NCBI GenBank assembly: GCA_966211455.1
Contig: CBIHNI010000002.1
Span: 124,001 to 188,000 of the forward strand
Reading direction: 5' to 3'
Source of the DNA: 21-14-0-10-47-8 sp966211455
Lineage (GTDB): Bacteria; Bdellovibrionota; Bdellovibrionia; Bdellovibrionales; Bdellovibrionaceae
Length of the DNA: 64,000 nucleotides
Part shown: one piece after another, positions 40,523 to 49,343 of the stretch
How the letters are laid out: the number at the start of each line of letters is the position of its first letter
How positions within the stretch are numbered: the stretch's first letter is position 1
Position numbers and translations under genes: made by a program
The notes under the pieces: model-generated
The model's database searches: none
Told to the model about the DNA's origin: nothing
What the model saw: the letters and a program-made list of their open reading frames with translations, nothing else

Positions 40523-40939
40523 TTACGCCGCTTTTGTGCCGTTGTGTTTGGTCCAAATGCGCTCAAGTTTTCCCTTGAGTGTTTGCGCATTGAAAGGCTT
40601 GACGACATAGTCAGAAACGCCGTTCTTCGCTGCTTCGACGATGTTCTTTTGCTCAGACTCTGCGGTCACAAGCATGAAAGGCATGTTCTTCAGATTTGCA
40701 TCCGCTTTGCAGGCTTTCAAAAGATCGATGCCGGTCATTCCAGGCATATTCCAGTCCGAAATTACGAATTGAAAAGGCGCGCCGTTGGTCTGGGCCGTTT
40801 GCAAAGCTGCCAATGCGGGCTTGCCGTCATCCGCTTCTTCAACGTTGGTGTAACCCAGCTCAGTTAGCACCTTTTTGATGATTTTTCGCATGGTTGCGAA
40901 GTCATCCACCACTAGAAATTTCGTATTTGCAGGAAACAT
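40523..40939 (-). CDS. cheY: CheY-type response regulator
   Basis: This protein of about 138 residues is a stand-alone receiver domain with the acidic pair Asp12-Asp13 (FLVVDDFATMRKI), phospho-acceptor Asp62 (FVISDWNMPGMTGIDLL), Thr92 (LVTAESEQ) and Lys114 (DYVVKPFNAQTLK). It fits chemotaxis CheY, carrying signal from CheA to the flagellar switch. The ATG at 40939 has an AAGGGGTG ribosome site with good spacing, better than the upstream ATG at 40969. It is co-transcribed with cheX. The FliM-like tail of the protein at 35931 could be a partner. Confidence 0.92.
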   Translation of the reverse strand: MFPANTKFLVVDDFATMRKIIKKVLTELGYTNVEEADDGKPALAALQTAQTNGAPFQFVISDWNMPGMTGIDLLKACKADANLKNMPFMLVTAESEQKNIVEAAKNGVSDYVVKPFNAQTLKGKLERIWTKHNGTKAA

Positions 40940-41305
40940 AATTTTCACCCCTTGCTCGATAGCATTCATATTCGGACTCTACATTGATCGGTCTAGTTTT
41001 TAAAAAACTAGAGTCCAAAGTCGTTGCTTTGCCCGAACTTTACTGACAGACTTTAATACAGGAGCAGGGTGTTTTGTTTTAGGACGAACGTGAAGCTAAA
41101 GTCTGGGAACACGGAATGTTTTTAGACGGAAGTGTGAGTTTTCGCAGAAAAATGCGATAAAACTGCGAAAAAGTCTGTAGATGAAGATCTAGCCCCAAAT
41201 TGAACAAATAAAACATAATATTTTGTAGATTTAGAGAAAGTAGATAGGGATTTTAACCAGACGCCATCGGTCGGTGTCTAAAATATATAAGGGGAGGGAG
41301 CAAGG
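40940..41305. other. Intergenic region between cheY and LuxR-type gene
   Basis: These 366 bases lie between divergent genes and hold no convincing open frame. A 21-base dyad with arms TCTAGTTTTT/AAAAACTAGA lies at 40992-41012, close to the cheY start. The right half is very AT-rich (41195-41295) and probably carries the promoter of the regulator gene. A long 5' leader or small RNA is possible but not shown. Confidence 0.4.
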
Positions 41306-41710
41306 ATGCTCAGAGATGTCCTAATTCAAAAAGGTCTGTCGAATCGTGAGGCAGAAGTCGCGGAACTGGTATCGAAAGGTTTGTCGAACAAGGAAGTTGC
41401 GAACCAACTTTTCGTCACTGAAAAAACAGTGAAGTTCCACCTGACAAATATCTACAAAAAAATGAACGTGAAATCACGTGCCCAGCTGATCGTTTGGTGC
41501 CTGCCTCATCTTGGCTTCGTCGAGAGCGAGACAGTTCGTCAAGAGCCAGCTATCCAAGCCAATGGCGCTTACAACAATGCAGCTCAACTTGCGACTCAGA
41601 CGATCCCCGCTGGGAACGCAACGGTTGCAGGTCAGGCGACCATTTTGCCAGGCCGAGGCAATGATATTGGCAATCGCGGCGGAAATTCAGACGCCGGAAT
41701 GGGAATGTAA
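41306..41710 (+). CDS. Orphan LuxR-type HTH regulator
   Basis: This 134-residue protein starts directly with a LuxR/GerE helix-turn-helix: GLSNREAEVAELVSKGLSNK, EVANQLFVTEKTVKFHLTNI, YKKMNVKSRAQLIVW. A Gln/Asn/Gly-rich tail of about 60 residues follows (PAIQANGAYNNAAQLATQTI). There is no receiver or ligand domain. It probably binds DNA as a dimer and is regulated by expression level or by partners. A GGGAGG ribosome site precedes the ATG. It is followed by the thioesterase gene 25 bases later. Confidence 0.85.
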   Translation: MLRDVLIQKGLSNREAEVAELVSKGLSNKEVANQLFVTEKTVKFHLTNIYKKMNVKSRAQLIVWCLPHLGFVESETVRQEPAIQANGAYNNAAQLATQTIPAGNATVAGQATILPGRGNDIGNRGGNSDAGMGM

Positions 41711-41735
41711 TTTAAATTAAAGGTTGTCACCGACT

Positions 41736-42212
41736 ATGCCAGGCCTAAATGCGAAACCCGTTTCAGCCTCGCAAGTCGTGATGACCGAGTTAGTTTTACC
41801 GTCTCATACCAACGCCCTCGAAACGATCTTCGGGGGCGTTATCATGTCATGGATCGATATCTGTGCTGCCATCGCAGCCCAAAGACACTCGCAACGAGAT
41901 GTCGTCACCGCCAGCATCGATAAGCTCAATTTCGTAGCGCCAGTCAAAAAAGGCTGGGTCGTCAATCTCAAGGCTTCCGTCAATTTTGTTTCTCGCACCA
42001 GCATGGAAGTCGGAGTCCGCGTCGACGCCGAAAATCCAAAGACGGGCGAAGTCTTTCACACCGCTTCGGCTTACACCACATTCGTGGCGATTGGTGGAAA
42101 TGGAAGATCCGTCGAAGTCCCTGGTCTTTTGCTGGAAACCGAAGACGACAAACGCCGCCACGAAGCGGCCCGTCTGCGTCGGGAAGCGCGTCTTAAAAAA
42201 TTAGACAAATAA
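41736..42212 (+). CDS. Acyl-CoA thioesterase (hotdog fold)
   Basis: This 158-residue hotdog-fold protein of the YciA/BACH type has LPSHTNALETIFGGVIMSWI (substrate-loop region with His and Asn), DICAAIAAQRHSQRDVVTAS and the Asp/Lys-rich RRHEAARLRREARLKKLDK tail. It hydrolyses acyl-CoA to fatty acid and CoA in the cytoplasm. The ATG at 41736 is preferred to a TTG at 41724. It is probably co-transcribed with the LuxR-type gene. It nearly abuts the convergent VTC-domain gene (2 bases). Confidence 0.88.
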   Translation: MPGLNAKPVSASQVVMTELVLPSHTNALETIFGGVIMSWIDICAAIAAQRHSQRDVVTASIDKLNFVAPVKKGWVVNLKASVNFVSRTSMEVGVRVDAENPKTGEVFHTASAYTTFVAIGGNGRSVEVPGLLLETEDDKRRHEAARLRREARLKKLDK

Positions 42213-42213
42213 C

Positions 42214-43431
42214 TTAAGGAATCCAGCCTCTTCGGCGGAGATATTCAAGAATGCTCTCATTCGCTTCGCGTCTGTCATAGATGATCGTGTTGATGCGCGT
42301 ATCAACTTTTGAAACCTTCCCTTTGTTTTCAGGGAATTTGGGATCGTGGTGTGTGGCAAGCCAAGCTTTGAATTCCTTCACCCGAGCCAGGCCCGGGTAT
42401 TCGGCGATATCCGCATCCGTCAGTTCGGCAAATTGAAGGGGGATCTTCAATTCGTAAACGATCTGATCCGGTCCGTAAGCATTGAAGGACTCTTCGTCGA
42501 TCAAGCGGGTCGCCGCCACTTTTTGATCGGCGGTGATTTGCACTTCGATGAACTTTTTAGGATCCGTGCGGTGTGGCACTTTGATCGAATACGAATCCCG
42601 TTCGTATTCGGTGTGCGCAAATAGGTTGGAAACACGTCGCGCCGGGTTCGAGTAGAGCTCGCTTAAAAACTTTAAGGCGCGCTCAATTTCACCAAGACGC
42701 TCATTGATTTTCTTCGCTTCGGCCTCTTCGCTTCGCGGTTCGCCCTTCGAGGCCATTTTTGCACTGGCTTTTTTCTCTTCGGCAACGGCGATATCGATCA
42801 TGCGCTGACGAATCGGAGATTCGAAATTGAAGAAAGAATCATCGATCAGTTTGGGAATATCCTTGTTCCAGATTTTCACACGCAGCTTGGTGACGACCCA
42901 TTTGAACCAAGGGTGCTGGATTTTGATTTCCATCCAGGCTTGCTCTTCGAAACCTTTGGCGACGGTCATGCGTTTTCGCTCGGGATCTTTCACGGAAGCC
43001 GTAAAATACCGGCGAAAACGAAGCTTCACGCTTTTCTCTTCACCATTCGGCGCCTGGTATTTGGCGATATTCAAATAGAAGGTCGAGGTGATATTGCGAA
43101 GCCCTTCGGGGGCGATATCTCGCATCGCCATCGCCTGTCCAAAATGCTGAAACAAAGACTGAATTTCGGCATTGCCTTGATTGACGTTGACGACGTACTT
43201 CACCTCTTGGCGAAGCGAAGTCGTGCTTTTCGTCAAAGTCCGCACGATATCCAAAACCGCGATGCTAAAACGATCCAGAAATTTCGGCGCGGGTGTGGCA
43301 AGCTCGGCTTTCAAAATCGCCTCTTTGTTGTGCGCTTGAAAACACATCGGCGCCGCTTGAGCCGAATGGCTCAGAAGCAGGCCCAGCGGCAGGGCCATTC
43401 TGAAAAAGAGGGATTTAAGGGTTTTTCTCAT
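42214..43431 (-). CDS. Exported VTC-domain (polyphosphate polymerase-like) protein
   Basis: This protein of about 405 residues has a signal peptide (FFRMALPLGLLLSHSAQAAP) and then a VTC-type tunnel domain. The basic and acidic ligand residues expected of that fold appear in order: RQEVKYVVNV, FYLNIAKYQAP, KSVKLRFRRYF, AWMEIKIQHP, VTKLRVKIWN, YERDSYSIKV, KFIEVQITAD and VYELKIPLQF. Cytosolic VTC domains make polyphosphate from ATP; an exported one would need another substrate or be a polyphosphate- or nucleotide-binding relic. It is the last gene of a three-gene unit with a DUF2252-like gene (17-base overlap) and the exported protein at 44607. The mature start contains MCFQAHN, echoed in 44607-45956. 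Confidence 0.75.
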   Translation of the reverse strand: MRKTLKSLFFRMALPLGLLLSHSAQAAPMCFQAHNKEAILKAELATPAPKFLDRFSIAVLDIVRTLTKSTTSLRQEVKYVVNVNQGNAEIQSLFQHFGQAMAMRDIAPEGLRNITSTFYLNIAKYQAPNGEEKSVKLRFRRYFTASVKDPERKRMTVAKGFEEQAWMEIKIQHPWFKWVVTKLRVKIWNKDIPKLIDDSFFNFESPIRQRMIDIAVAEEKKASAKMASKGEPRSEEAEAKKINERLGEIERALKFLSELYSNPARRVSNLFAHTEYERDSYSIKVPHRTDPKKFIEVQITADQKVAATRLIDEESFNAYGPDQIVYELKIPLQFAELTDADIAEYPGLARVKEFKAWLATHHDPKFPENKGKVSKVDTRINTIIYDRREANESILEYLRRRGWIP

Positions 43432-44605
43432 CACGCACGCTCTTAACGAAAGTGGAGCCAACTTCTTTCATCTGATCCAGGATCAGATTGCGATTTTCAC
43501 GGACGGCCGTTTGATAAGCGGCGTCCGCATTTCGAGAGTGGAAATATCCCAAGTACTGGGCGAAGTATTCAGCGTACTTTTGCACGTCGTCCGGCTTCAT
43601 GTCCTGAATCTTCAGTTTCGCCATAAAATTTGGCATCTTCACGCGCGACAAGAAGAAGCGATTTCCGACCTGCGCAATCGACTGACTTGCCAAATTGGAT
43701 TGGGGGTCCAGTCTCTTGTTTTTCGCCGCGGTGGCATTGATCAAAGATAGAATATAGCCACGAATGGCTTCGAAATTCAGCTTGATGTTTTGTTGATTGG
43801 GCGAGCCCGCAGCCGAGCATTTCAGCCCTTTGAATTCGATCGCGCCCATGGTGCTGGAGGCCGTGTTGGTCGTCATGAAGAGATATCTTTCCATGCCGGC
43901 CGATGAGCCGGTTTCGTTGATCGTGATCCAGCGGCGGTCGATGCGAAGACCTGTTTTGGTTAAATAGCCGGATTCAAGCTGACGGAACATCTCGGACTGA
44001 GCGTCAGTCATCTTTTCTGAACGGTAGGCTTTGCCTTCTTCCTCGCGATTTTCGAGGTATTTTTCGCGCGCTTTCTGAGCGTCGAATTTGTCCATTTCCA
44101 TCAAGTCGCGCAGATCGCGCGGTGGCTTGTCGGATGGGGAGCCTTTGAGACCATCTTCATAGGATTTCAGAACCTCTTTCAGATCCACTTTCTTTTTTAA
44201 AGATTGCAGGTAAGAAAGAAATTTTAAGATGTCACCAACCAAATAATTTGTTCCGGCGTCATCCAAATCGTTCAGCATCAGGTAGGTTTCATTATTTTTA
44301 AAATCGTAATAAAGACCCAGATTGTTGAAATGAAAATCTCCGATCACGAAGCCGGTTTTACGAAGCGGCTCGGGGAAGTTTCCAATTTTCATTTCCAAGG
44401 TGCGCCAGAAATCGGTCGTGAAGGTGGTTAAAAGATTTCTTTTTTTCAGATCCTCGGCGCTGGCGCGGGGGCTCGAATCCTGACATTGCAGAAAACCGAT
44501 TCGCGGAGATACTTTTGGCGAAGTCACGACGCCGGCGGCCGAGCTCATCGAGCTTGAAACGGTGAAAGCCGCAGTGATCAATGTCGAGACGATCGTGCTT
44601 TTCAT
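43415..44605 (-). CDS. Exported DUF2252-like (kinase-fold) protein
   Basis: This 396-residue protein has a signal peptide (STLITAAFTVSSSMSSAAG). The motif VIGDFHFNNLGLYYDFKNNE and the following LMLNDLDDAGTNYLVGDILK match the DUF2252 pattern (GDxHxxNxG ... NDFDD), which recalls the catalytic loop and DFG-like elements of kinase-fold proteins. Further segments are FMTTNTASSTMGAIEFKGLK and FAQYLGYFHSRNAD. A phosphotransferase role is possible but unproven. Its 3' end overlaps the VTC-domain gene and its start is 1 base from the stop of the upstream exported-protein gene, so the three are one unit. Confidence 0.75.
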   Translation of the reverse strand: MKSTIVSTLITAAFTVSSSMSSAAGVVTSPKVSPRIGFLQCQDSSPRASAEDLKKRNLLTTFTTDFWRTLEMKIGNFPEPLRKTGFVIGDFHFNNLGLYYDFKNNETYLMLNDLDDAGTNYLVGDILKFLSYLQSLKKKVDLKEVLKSYEDGLKGSPSDKPPRDLRDLMEMDKFDAQKAREKYLENREEEGKAYRSEKMTDAQSEMFRQLESGYLTKTGLRIDRRWITINETGSSAGMERYLFMTTNTASSTMGAIEFKGLKCSAAGSPNQQNIKLNFEAIRGYILSLINATAAKNKRLDPQSNLASQSIAQVGNRFFLSRVKMPNFMAKLKIQDMKPDDVQKYAEYFAQYLGYFHSRNADAAYQTAVRENRNLILDQMKEVGSTFVKSVRDEKNP

Positions 44606-44606
44606 C

Positions 44607-45956
44607 TTACTGTCCTACGGCCACGGGCATGGTGAAATCACCTTGGTTTTCCAGGAAGTTGATCAGTTCTTTGTAACGGTTGGCATCGACCAAAACCGGG
44701 AAGTACTGGGTGGCACCCGTGCTGTCTGGTTTGGAAAAAGCAATGTAAGTGATCTGACGGTTTGTCAAAGGATCATGGACGCGCTGAACCCAGATGCCTT
44801 CATCCTTGGAAAGCGCAAAGCTGTAAGCAAAGGCTTTCTTGTCCATTTTCACCTGGGTTGCGATCGGTGAAATAACGGAATCATTTTGAATCGCGATTTC
44901 CACGTCGCGGATCAAGCTTGAAATTTGTGATTGCAACATGTTCTGCGTTTTCACGTCGGTATTGGCGATCGCTTTGCTGCGGCGGAAGCTGTCCAAAGCT
45001 CCATTGATCCACATGCCGGCATCGGCCGCGACCGCTTTTTTGACACGAACATGCGAATCAAAATAGAATTCAGGCGAAATGCTTTTCACGCCCACGATGG
45101 TTGCCAAAAAAGCAGCCGGCAGAACGAACAGGGTCGTCACGTTGAGTTTTCGGCCGATCTCCATCCAGTTGTTGCGGCTTAAAAGATTCTTCAGTCCGCG
45201 TTTCAGCATCCCAAAGCGCATTTGGTAATAGGCATTTTGGCGCGAGTAATCCCAAAGCTCTTGCTTGCTCATGATTCCCAGTCGGTCTTCCAGTTTGACG
45301 AAGGCCTCGTAAACCGATCCCGAGATCTCATTGGGGATGTGAGCCAAGAATTGAGAATCCGCAAGCGCCGGGAAATCAGAAAGATCCACCAGGCGATCGG
45401 CACGCAGGTTTCCGTTCATATCGCGAAGACGAGCGACTTTGTAAGTGACGCCACCTGGACCGTAAAGAATCGCTTCGGCGGCCACGAACTTGGGTTCCAT
45501 CGCGGTTTGCGGTCCATCCAGTTTTAAGTTTTGGTTGGCCGAGCTCGAGCGATAAGTGATTTCGATGGAATGTCCATTTCCCAGCGGAAGACCCAGGATC
45601 AGCTCCTGACGATTTTTACCGAAAATGCTTTTCGGGAACTCGGTTTGCTGGGTGTATGTCCAAAGACGAATGAGCTCCATGACGCCTTTTTTGGTTTTCT
45701 CATCCAAAGGCTTTTCTTTGATAAAGAGAGCACCGCCCGATTGCGCGTACATGAGCTTACCGGGTTCCGAAGCCGGGATTGCGACCGAATCTTCAGAAGG
45801 AAGAGCGCGTTTTTCCACGCGACCTTTTTCCGCATAAGGCTGAAAGCGATAGGCGTTATGAGTCTGATGACATGCCATCTGCGCCGAGGCCGGAAGGGTT
45901 AGCGATAGTAGAACCCCTGCAAATACCAAATTCCACGATTTGAACGACAACTGCAT
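44607..45956 (-). CDS. Exported hypothetical protein with internal membrane helix
   Basis: This protein of about 449 residues has a signal peptide (NLVFAGVLLSLTLPASAQ) and a mature start MACHQTHNAYRFQ resembling the MCFQAHN of the VTC-domain protein two genes downstream. One further hydrophobic helix (VTTLFVLPAAFLATIVGV) lies near residue 285, so it is probably membrane-anchored with domains on the periplasmic side. The ATG at 45956 has a GAAGGA ribosome site. No family was recognised. It is the first gene of the three-gene unit; a gap of 167 bases separates it from the gene at 46124. Confidence 0.7.
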   Translation of the reverse strand: MQLSFKSWNLVFAGVLLSLTLPASAQMACHQTHNAYRFQPYAEKGRVEKRALPSEDSVAIPASEPGKLMYAQSGGALFIKEKPLDEKTKKGVMELIRLWTYTQQTEFPKSIFGKNRQELILGLPLGNGHSIEITYRSSSANQNLKLDGPQTAMEPKFVAAEAILYGPGGVTYKVARLRDMNGNLRADRLVDLSDFPALADSQFLAHIPNEISGSVYEAFVKLEDRLGIMSKQELWDYSRQNAYYQMRFGMLKRGLKNLLSRNNWMEIGRKLNVTTLFVLPAAFLATIVGVKSISPEFYFDSHVRVKKAVAADAGMWINGALDSFRRSKAIANTDVKTQNMLQSQISSLIRDVEIAIQNDSVISPIATQVKMDKKAFAYSFALSKDEGIWVQRVHDPLTNRQITYIAFSKPDSTGATQYFPVLVDANRYKELINFLENQGDFTMPVAVGQ

Positions 45957-46123
45957 TCTTTGATCCTTCTTTAACGTACCAATGATCAAATCAATTCCTG
46001 ACGCAAACTTTGCAAATTGCAGACCTGAAAAGCATCGGCGTTTCGACGATTTAGACCCGCGCTAGAGATCCAGGGCCGAGAAACTTTTAGACAAATGCCG
46101 TTTCTCGCGCGCCTCAATCGATT

Positions 46124-47629
46124 CTATTTTGCAAACTGAGCTTTCTGACCCGGGCAGCGCATATTTCGAATTTCATCGACGCGCTTTTGGAAAGCCGCAC
46201 TCCACTGTGCAATGATCGCACGCTGCTTGTCCTTCAAGGTCGAGCCCGGGGCTTTATCGCGTAAGGCGGGCTGCATATCATCAAAGTGCGAAAGCTCGAA
46301 CAAAGCTTCGATCACATCCGGTGTCAGCACTTCGATCCGTTTTTGGAAAGCGGCTAGGCCATCGGCACTGACCGTGTGCAGGCGCAGGCTGGAGCCTTTC
46401 ATTTCTTTGCTGCTGTCGGATCCGTAAGGGATCAAAAGTTCGCAGGCTTTGCCGCCGGTTTTAAAGACCGTTTCACGTTGATAGTGAATCAGACTTCCGC
46501 GGGGATTTCCGCCCAAGCTTTTTTTCTCGTCTTCGGTGGCAGGTCCGGCCCAGGAAGAGCCAATATCTTGCACGAAGGCCATCGGCGTGCTGCACTCGTT
46601 GGTGTCGGGGTGCAATTTATCCGCGCACTGCAGACGCGTTTGCAAAGAGATCACATTTGAAAATCCGATCAGGCGCGAAGCCAAGGCTGCGGCCTCTAAC
46701 CCTTGGACGGTTTCGGCGCTCCATCGGGAAACGTTTTTCCCGATGATTTCGTTCATGCTGAACTGTTCGGCAAGCTTCGCACCCTTCATTTTCTTTTCAA
46801 TCGCGACACGGTTGTAAACCGAGATATGACCTGGGCGGATGTCTTTTTGATCTTTCGGATGAGTCTCGCAACCAAAGCAGACCAGCTGATTCATTGGAAT
46901 CATCATGTCTGCTGGAAGTCCCAAAGCCCAAAAAAGGCGGGTGCCGGCGACTTCGGCGAAAACTTCGTTCCAACGCGGGTTCGAAATATCTTTCGGTCCC
47001 ATAAAGGCATTTGGCAGGTTCACGTTTTGGCCATCGAACTTGATGCCGATATCCTGACGTTTAACGCCCGAACCTTTTTCTTGATACTGGTTCGAGTCGA
47101 CAAAGTACTTGATCTTCAGCTCGTCGGCTTTGACCAGTTTTTGTTCGCCGCTTTTCTTTTCGTGGATCAAAGGTTTTTTATTGGCATCTAGCAAATAACC
47201 TTCATCCAGCTGAACGGTTTGGTTGTTCAGCTTCACTTTGATTTTCATATTGCGGGTTGAAACCATCGCGGCTTCGGGAACGACTTCGCCGTCTTCGTTC
47301 AAAAGTTTACCTTCGGCGTTGGTCTTGGCGCACATAAACTTGGCGCTGCCAGGAGATGAAAATTCGTGGAAATAGTACTGACAGAAAACGACGCCGGATT
47401 GTAATTCAGCCTGGGTGAGAGCGGGTTTAAAATTCGGGCCCGCTTTCAGTCTGTCGGCGTTCATCGGTGTTGGGGCGGGAAGCGCGAATTTCAGACCTGG
47501 ATTTTGATAGCAGCCTTCGGTGTTGCCACCTTTGGCGCAGCCGGCGGCCTGGGCGATCGAGTGCACAAGAAGGCTTGCGGCCAGGGCACTCATTGATAGG
47601 GATACTTTCCAGGCTAGGCTTCGGTTCAT
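46124..47629 (-). CDS. Exported hypothetical protein (possibly kinase-like)
   Basis: This 501-residue protein has a signal peptide (VSLSMSALAASLLVHSIAQA) and Cys-containing mature segments (GCAKGGNTEGCYQ, NQLVCFGCETHPKDQ). RWNEVFAEVAGTRLFWALGL and PMAFVQDIGSSWAGP recall the helix-C-like and Asp-Gly-like elements of kinase-fold proteins, but this is a weak resemblance. The ATG at 47629 fits the signal peptide and a GGAGCG ribosome site; the much longer open frame upstream is low-complexity and not used. It is on the same strand as the three-gene unit below but with a 167-base gap, so co-regulation is possible, not shown. Confidence 0.7.
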   Translation of the reverse strand: MNRSLAWKVSLSMSALAASLLVHSIAQAAGCAKGGNTEGCYQNPGLKFALPAPTPMNADRLKAGPNFKPALTQAELQSGVVFCQYYFHEFSSPGSAKFMCAKTNAEGKLLNEDGEVVPEAAMVSTRNMKIKVKLNNQTVQLDEGYLLDANKKPLIHEKKSGEQKLVKADELKIKYFVDSNQYQEKGSGVKRQDIGIKFDGQNVNLPNAFMGPKDISNPRWNEVFAEVAGTRLFWALGLPADMMIPMNQLVCFGCETHPKDQKDIRPGHISVYNRVAIEKKMKGAKLAEQFSMNEIIGKNVSRWSAETVQGLEAAALASRLIGFSNVISLQTRLQCADKLHPDTNECSTPMAFVQDIGSSWAGPATEDEKKSLGGNPRGSLIHYQRETVFKTGGKACELLIPYGSDSSKEMKGSSLRLHTVSADGLAAFQKRIEVLTPDVIEALFELSHFDDMQPALRDKAPGSTLKDKQRAIIAQWSAAFQKRVDEIRNMRCPGQKAQFAK

Positions 47630-47975
47630 ATCACGCTCCAGGTTGGTGAACTGAGCCTGTGGGTTCACGCTTGGTGCCGGGGCGGGGAAACGTTTAATGC
47701 GCTTGGGGTGACTGAGCGCTGTCAATGGATTGGACAGGTAACAAATCCGGGGACTGGCTGAATTGTGCGGGGGGGGGGCTGGTTGGGAATTTCGTGCCGC
47801 TTTCAGGGATTGTGTCCGGATTGGAAGCTCGTTGCCGGTTCGGTGGCCGGTTGCAGGTCGAGAGTTCGCTACTGCTTTGGTGATTTTCTGCAGACTGGAA
47901 TCCACCACCGCTTCGGTGACTGAGGGCGTTGCTGAATTGTCGAACGCAGTGGGTACATTGGCGGATCGAAGAAAG
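47630..47975. other. Low-complexity GC-rich region upstream of 46124-47629
   Basis: These bases contain short imperfect repeats (GCTGAATTGT near 47758 and 47930; several CGGTG/CCGGTT units) and a run of 10 G at 47769-47778. Open frames exist on both strands, but composition is repetitive and no ribosome sites or domains are visible. It probably includes the degraded linker region of the HNH remnant that follows. Confidence 0.4.
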
Positions 47976-48074
47976 TTCCCTGGTGGTCGCGATGAATCTA
48001 CCAATTTGCAGTATCTGTGTGCGGCTCACAATGCTTACAAGTATCGTCGGCAGGCTGGGATTTTGCGGCGGTGA
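47976..48074 (+). pseudogene. Remnant of an HNH endonuclease gene (C-terminus)
   Basis: The plus-strand frame ending at 48074 reads GGRDESTNLQYLCAAHNAYK followed by YRRQAGILRR. This matches the end of an HNH nuclease domain (G-G-x-D-x-x-x-N-L-x-x-L-C-x-x-H-N), as in the intact gene 8906-9898 (ENLRLLCRHCNQRAA). The zinc and catalytic DH parts upstream are absent. It therefore appears to be the tail of a deleted or decayed HNH gene, next to repetitive DNA. Its stop is 7 bases from the hflX stop on the other strand. Confidence 0.65.
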
Positions 48075-48080
48075 GAAAGC

Positions 48081-49343
48081 TTATTTCACCAAATAGTTCT
48101 TCCAGCGATTGATTAGGGCTGGGGTCATTTGTGCGTAGCAGACGGTGCCTTCGGTGGCCGACTCTTTTTTCACGATGCGGGTGTCGCGGGACAGATCGTA
48201 GATTTTGTACTCTTCCGCTTTGGGGAAATAAAGCTCGACGTCTTCTTGCATTTCGTTGATCGATTCGGCCATCAGTTTTTTCAGCTGATCGAAGCCTTGT
48301 CCGGTCAAGGCCGAGACGAAAACGCGTGGGTACTGTTTCACTTTGAACTGCATTTCAATCGGCGCCACGTCGATCTTATTAAACACGTGAATGATTTTTT
48401 TATCCTGCCATTTGAATTCTTCGATCAGGTTTTCGACGACTTCGATTTGGCGAAGCATGTTCGGTGACGACAGGTCAATCACGTGGATCAACACATCCGC
48501 TTCGGCACTTTCTTCAAGTGTCGCTTTAAAGGCTTCGATCAACTGGGTCGGAAGCTTGCGGATAAACCCGACCGTATCGGTGACAACCGCAGGGGGTCCG
48601 TCAGGAAGAAAGACCTTTCGGGTCGTTGGGTCCAGGGTGGCAAAAACTTGGTTCTTTGCCAGGGCTTGCGCGCCGGTCAGACGATTTAACAAAGAGCTCT
48701 TGCCCGAGTTCGTATATCCGATCAAAGCAAAGCTTGGGATTTCATGTCGCCTGCGCGAGCTTCTGTGTTGAGCTCGGGCCTTGCTGACGCCATCTAATTT
48801 TTTACGAATGATGGCAACACGTTCGCGAATTCTTCGGCGATCATTTTCAAGCGCGGTTTCGCCTGGACCCCGGGTGCCGATACCACCACCCAAGCGGGAC
48901 AGTGAGTCCATCCAAGCACCAATCATGCGTGGCAACTGATCCAGCATTTGCGCAAGCTCCACTTGAAGCTTTCCTTCATAGGTCTGCGCGCGCTGGGCGA
49001 AAATATCCAAGATCAATTGATTGCGATCTAAAATCTTGCAGCCAATGGCCGTTTCCAAGTTTCGCGCTTGCACGCCTGAAAGCTGGTGATCGACGACGAC
49101 CAGGTTGGCTTGCGAATCGATCACCATTTGCTTCACTTCTTCGACCTTGCCGGTTCCGATCAAGGTTGCCGGATTCCACTGCGGCAAAGTTTGAACTAAA
49201 GAGCCTACGACTTCGCCACCGGCCGCGCCGACAAGTTCTTCAAGTTCGAGCAAATTTTCTTTGATTTCGGAAGTGGCTTCCGTTTTAAGGCCGACGCCGA
49301 TAACGATCGCGCGATCTGATGACTTGATTTGAGCCTTATTCAG
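48081..49343 (-). CDS. hflX: GTPase HflX, probable CTG start
   Basis: This protein of about 420 residues matches HflX: TLIGTGKVEEV, DRNQLILDIFAQRAQTYEGK, LGGGIGTRGPGETALENDRR, then the G domain with IGYTNSGKSSLLNRL (G1), DPTTRK (G2), DTVGFIRKLP (G3) and NKID (G4). It is a ribosome-associated GTPase that splits stalled ribosomes under stress. The conserved N-terminal part (SSDRAIVIGVGL) reads upstream of the first TTG (49253). No ATG, GTG or TTG exists before the next plausible point, but a GGGAGG ribosome site is 8 bases before a CTG at 49343, giving a normal-length protein. A CTG start is therefore proposed. Confidence 0.9.
   Translation of the reverse strand: MNKAQIKSSDRAIVIGVGLKTEATSEIKENLLELEELVGAAGGEVVGSLVQTLPQWNPATLIGTGKVEEVKQMVIDSQANLVVVDHQLSGVQARNLETAIGCKILDRNQLILDIFAQRAQTYEGKLQVELAQMLDQLPRMIGAWMDSLSRLGGGIGTRGPGETALENDRRRIRERVAIIRKKLDGVSKARAQHRSSRRRHEIPSFALIGYTNSGKSSLLNRLTGAQALAKNQVFATLDPTTRKVFLPDGPPAVVTDTVGFIRKLPTQLIEAFKATLEESAEADVLIHVIDLSSPNMLRQIEVVENLIEEFKWQDKKIIHVFNKIDVAPIEMQFKVKQYPRVFVSALTGQGFDQLKKLMAESINEMQEDVELYFPKAEEYKIYDLSRDTRIVKKESATEGTVCYAQMTPALINRWKNYLVK

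Noticed and set aside
47630..48004. N-terminal extension of the exported protein 46124-47629
   Set aside because: The extension is low-complexity Pro/Ser/Asn sequence, whereas the ATG at 47629 has a ribosome site and begins a proper signal peptide.
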